From Tubiluchus corallicola (lineage: Eukaryota; Priapulida; Priapulimorpha; Priapulimorphida; Tubiluchidae): DNA of 20,000 bases. Location: assembly GCA_030141605.1 (NCBI GenBank), contig JAQGDQ010000639.1, positions 97,501-117,500 of the forward strand, given 5' to 3'. The notes under the pieces were generated by a model that had not been told where the DNA came from, made no database searches, and was given only the letters and a program-made list of their open reading frames with translations. Of this stretch, positions 18,187-20,000 are shown piece after piece; the first letter of the stretch is position 1; every line of letters starts with the position of its first letter. The position numbers and the translations under genes were made by a program.

Positions 18187-18283
18187 TTCTCGTTCTCTAG
18201 ATCAAATAAAAAGAACGTGTAATTGTGGTGCATGTATTTTTTATGTTTGTTTTTTATTTTGTGCGTGTAAATATGAATTTTGA
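17535..18283 (+). CDS. Secreted cysteine-rich protein, two exons
   Basis: Exon 1 runs 17535-17850 and exon 2 runs 18201-18283; the phase-1 intron is 17851-18200 (donor GTAAGT, acceptor CTCTAG). The product is about 132 residues. Residues 1-18 are a clear signal peptide (MKVALLLFLCTFVPLITA). Residues 19-84 form an acidic, Asn/Thr-rich spacer with five N-glycosylation sequons (Asn37, 45, 57, 67, 77) and no cysteine. Residues 86-128 hold ten cysteines: four in exon 1 (86, 94, 97, 105) and six in exon 2 (112, 114, 117, 122, 126, 128). An even number and a secretory route fit disulfide pairing. I recognise no family; a defence peptide, matrix component or signalling peptide are all possible. The ATG at 17535 is preferred because it opens the signal peptide. 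Caution: exon 2 is TG-rich and its end resembles a LINE 3' end (14143-14201), so the exon 2 cysteines may be fortuitous. Confidence 0.5.
17876..18199. repeat. CT array filling the gene's intron
   Basis: A pyrimidine tract of about 320 bases (CT with TTTCT, CCCT and TGTCT variants; purest at about 18119-18176). It begins about 25 bases after the donor and runs to the acceptor CTAG. If the gene model is right, nearly the whole intron is an expanded polypyrimidine tract. Confidence 0.92.
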
Positions 18284-18288
18284 TTCGA

Positions 18289-18294
18289 AATAAA
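18289..18294 (+). terminator. Polyadenylation signal AATAAA
   Basis: AATAAA begins five bases after the TGA stop (18281-18283) of the proposed secreted protein. Cleavage would fall near 18305-18315, where AAATCAAATCAAAT precedes the next CT array. The same GAAATAAAG/AAATCAAA arrangement occurs at 14179-14201, so the signal may come from a retroelement end. Confidence 0.55.
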
Positions 18295-18311
18295 GCGTTA
18301 AATCAAATCAA

Positions 18312-18574
<263 letters not shown>

Positions 18575-20000
18575 GTTTAAACATAATTTATTATAGGATT
18601 GGATCAGACAGTTTGAACAACATGATTTACGATCCTCACCACAACAGAATTTATACATTATTTACAAAAACATTTACAGTAAGAATAGACTATACCTACA
18701 CAAGCTGACAAGTTTTACTACAAGATTACATTAGACATTAGTAACATTTACAGTAAGAATTGACTATACCTACACAAGCTGACAAGTTTTACTACAAGAT
18801 TACATTAGACATTAGTAACATTTACAGTAAGAATAGACTATAACTACACAAGCTGACAAGTTTTACTACAAGATTACATTAGACATTAGTAGAAAATGAC
18901 GGTTAGAAAATATTAATGTACGAATATTTAAGACTGATGCATTTCATATCAGATAGACACTACTGAAAGGGTTTAGTACGTAATATAAAGACATGTTTGC
19001 ATTGGAATATTTTACAGTTAGCAGCATAGTTAAATTAATCTTTTCCGAATAATAACAACTTCAACAGATCATTAGTTCCTAAGGCAGCTATATTAAGGTT
19101 TTCAGGCAGAAGTATTTCATTTAGTTTATCAAACATAACAACCCTAGTTTGCTGATACAATGGGCAGTGCAACAAAAAGTGTTCAACAGACTCAAATCGA
19201 AATCCACAGTTACAATTCGGCAATATTGGATGAGCGTTATTATTTTTACAGCCTTTAGAGAAAAGGTCATAGTTTAGCTGAGAAAATCCGATTCTCATGC
19301 GCGTATGATGCACTGAAATTTTAGGTTTACAAAATGAAAAATGTTTCTTATGCAACGAAAAACTTAATTGAGATTTGAGCTCTTGTTTGAAGTGTGAAAT
19401 GGATGTAATTTCACGATTGTTCTGTGGTAAGTTGTTCCACATGTTAATGGTCGATATGAAAAACGATTTTTCACAGCTAACAGAATGGCAATTAAATTTT
19501 TTTATTTATTACCACTGCGTATATAATAGGGGGTAACTTCGTTTACCTTTGGCGGCAGAATTGCACTTAAATAGTGGGGCACTAAGTCATTGATTATTTC
19601 GAAAAAAATACATAGGCGATGATAATGGAAGCGCGTCACTAATTTAGTGAAGCCGCTATCAGACAAGATACTTGCAGGGGAAGATCGAAACACAGTGCCA
19701 GAACAGATTCTAGCAGCAGTTAGCTGAATATTTTCTAATAAACGTATACTGTTTTCACTGCATCCTGACCATACTACGTTACCATATTCGATGGCAGGGA
19801 GAATAGTCGTAATGAATAATCGTTGTTTAGCTTTGTCTAATATTTTTGAGACGTGATAGTTCCAGTTCAGATCAAATGTAAGATGGATACCTAAGTGTTT
19901 GTGAACATTTACAGTTTTCAGTGGAGTATTAGATAAATACAGAGTAGGATATTGAGGAGCATTGGATTTACGGGAGGAAAGCATGACTTTGGTCTTATTA
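18575..20000 (-). mobile_element. LINE retrotransposon, 3' half, runs off the edge
   Basis: The minus strand from 20000 to 19035 encodes the end of a Jockey/CR1-type ORF2. NKTKVMLSSRKSN at the window edge and HLGIHLTFDLNWNYHVSKI are the reverse-transcriptase thumb region; LPAIEYGNVVW and LLENIQLTAARI follow. The C-terminal part has MWNNLPQN, HFKQEL and a CNCG...VEHFLLHCPLY zinc-knuckle-like motif, and ends at TAA (19037-19035). Two defects show it is dead. A frameshift lies in the A/T run near 19497-19510. The segment between KAKQRL and TTILPAIEYG is about 20 residues shorter than usual. The 3' UTR (19034-18575) contains three 74-bp repeats and ends near ATAATAAATTATG, against the GA/CT array. 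The 5' part lies outside the window. Confidence 0.85.
18670..18891. repeat. 74-bp tandem repeat, three copies
   Basis: ACATTTACAGTAAGAAT starts at 18670, 18744 and 18818, giving three 74-base units with only two or three differences. They lie in the 3' UTR of the minus-strand LINE, so they could be a property of the element family or a local duplication after insertion. Confidence 0.93.

Noticed and set aside
17851-18200. Read-through of the 17535 frame into Ser/Leu repeats (to 18200)
   Set aside because: The stretch has a GTAAGT donor at its start and CTAG at its end and consists of CT repeat; it is better explained as an intron.

Overview
This is eukaryotic, AT-rich DNA. It is very rich in repeats, with few and short coding exons. 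The fragments of non-LTR retrotransposons (LINEs), the spliced short exons and the dense simple repeats fit a marine invertebrate, most likely a lophotrochozoan such as a mollusc. That placement is inference: no marker gene fixes the taxon.

Simple and tandem repeats fill roughly 7 kb: an ATC-type trinucleotide array (282-628), a GTTTC/GTTTA pentanucleotide array (1901-2340), 40-bp and 83/89-bp minisatellites (3212-4195), a hexanucleotide array (5800-5917), GA or CT tracts at six places, an AGAC array grading into a 27/28-bp minisatellite (8618-9895), a nested 57/140-bp array (10598-11862) and a TTAC array (15649-15975). Most long open frames in the window are translations of these arrays and are not genes.

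Two genes are supported. (1) On the minus strand, exons at 4837-4702 and 3203-3106 join in phase across a 1.5-kb intron filled with minisatellites. They encode a segment resembling the start of the Arb2 domain of FAM172/ARB2-type proteins. (2) On the plus strand, 17433-18294 looks like a compact complete gene: TATA box, signal peptide, glycosylation-rich spacer, cysteine-rich end, one phase-1 intron that is almost entirely CT repeat, stop codon and AATAAA. It would give a secreted protein of about 132 residues. Its second exon resembles a LINE 3' end found elsewhere in the window, so it may be an exonised transposon tail. Two weaker single-exon candidates lie at 9937-10333 (minus) and 15382-15488 (plus).

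Mobile-element remnants are everywhere. A LINE on the minus strand runs off the right edge (18575-20000) with one frameshift and an apparent internal deletion. Smaller LINE C-terminal or 3' pieces lie at 2341-2600, 4866-5377, 6080-6481, 12764-13186 and 13575-14201. A short non-autonomous DNA transposon (11129-11682), with a TTAA target duplication and 12-bp terminal inverted repeats, sits cleanly inside the 140-bp array; its core is shared with 6728-7086. A second, unrelated dispersed family occurs at 984-1537 and 16047-16609. A decayed hAT-like element is possible at 12156-12434. No tRNA, rRNA or CRISPR array was seen.
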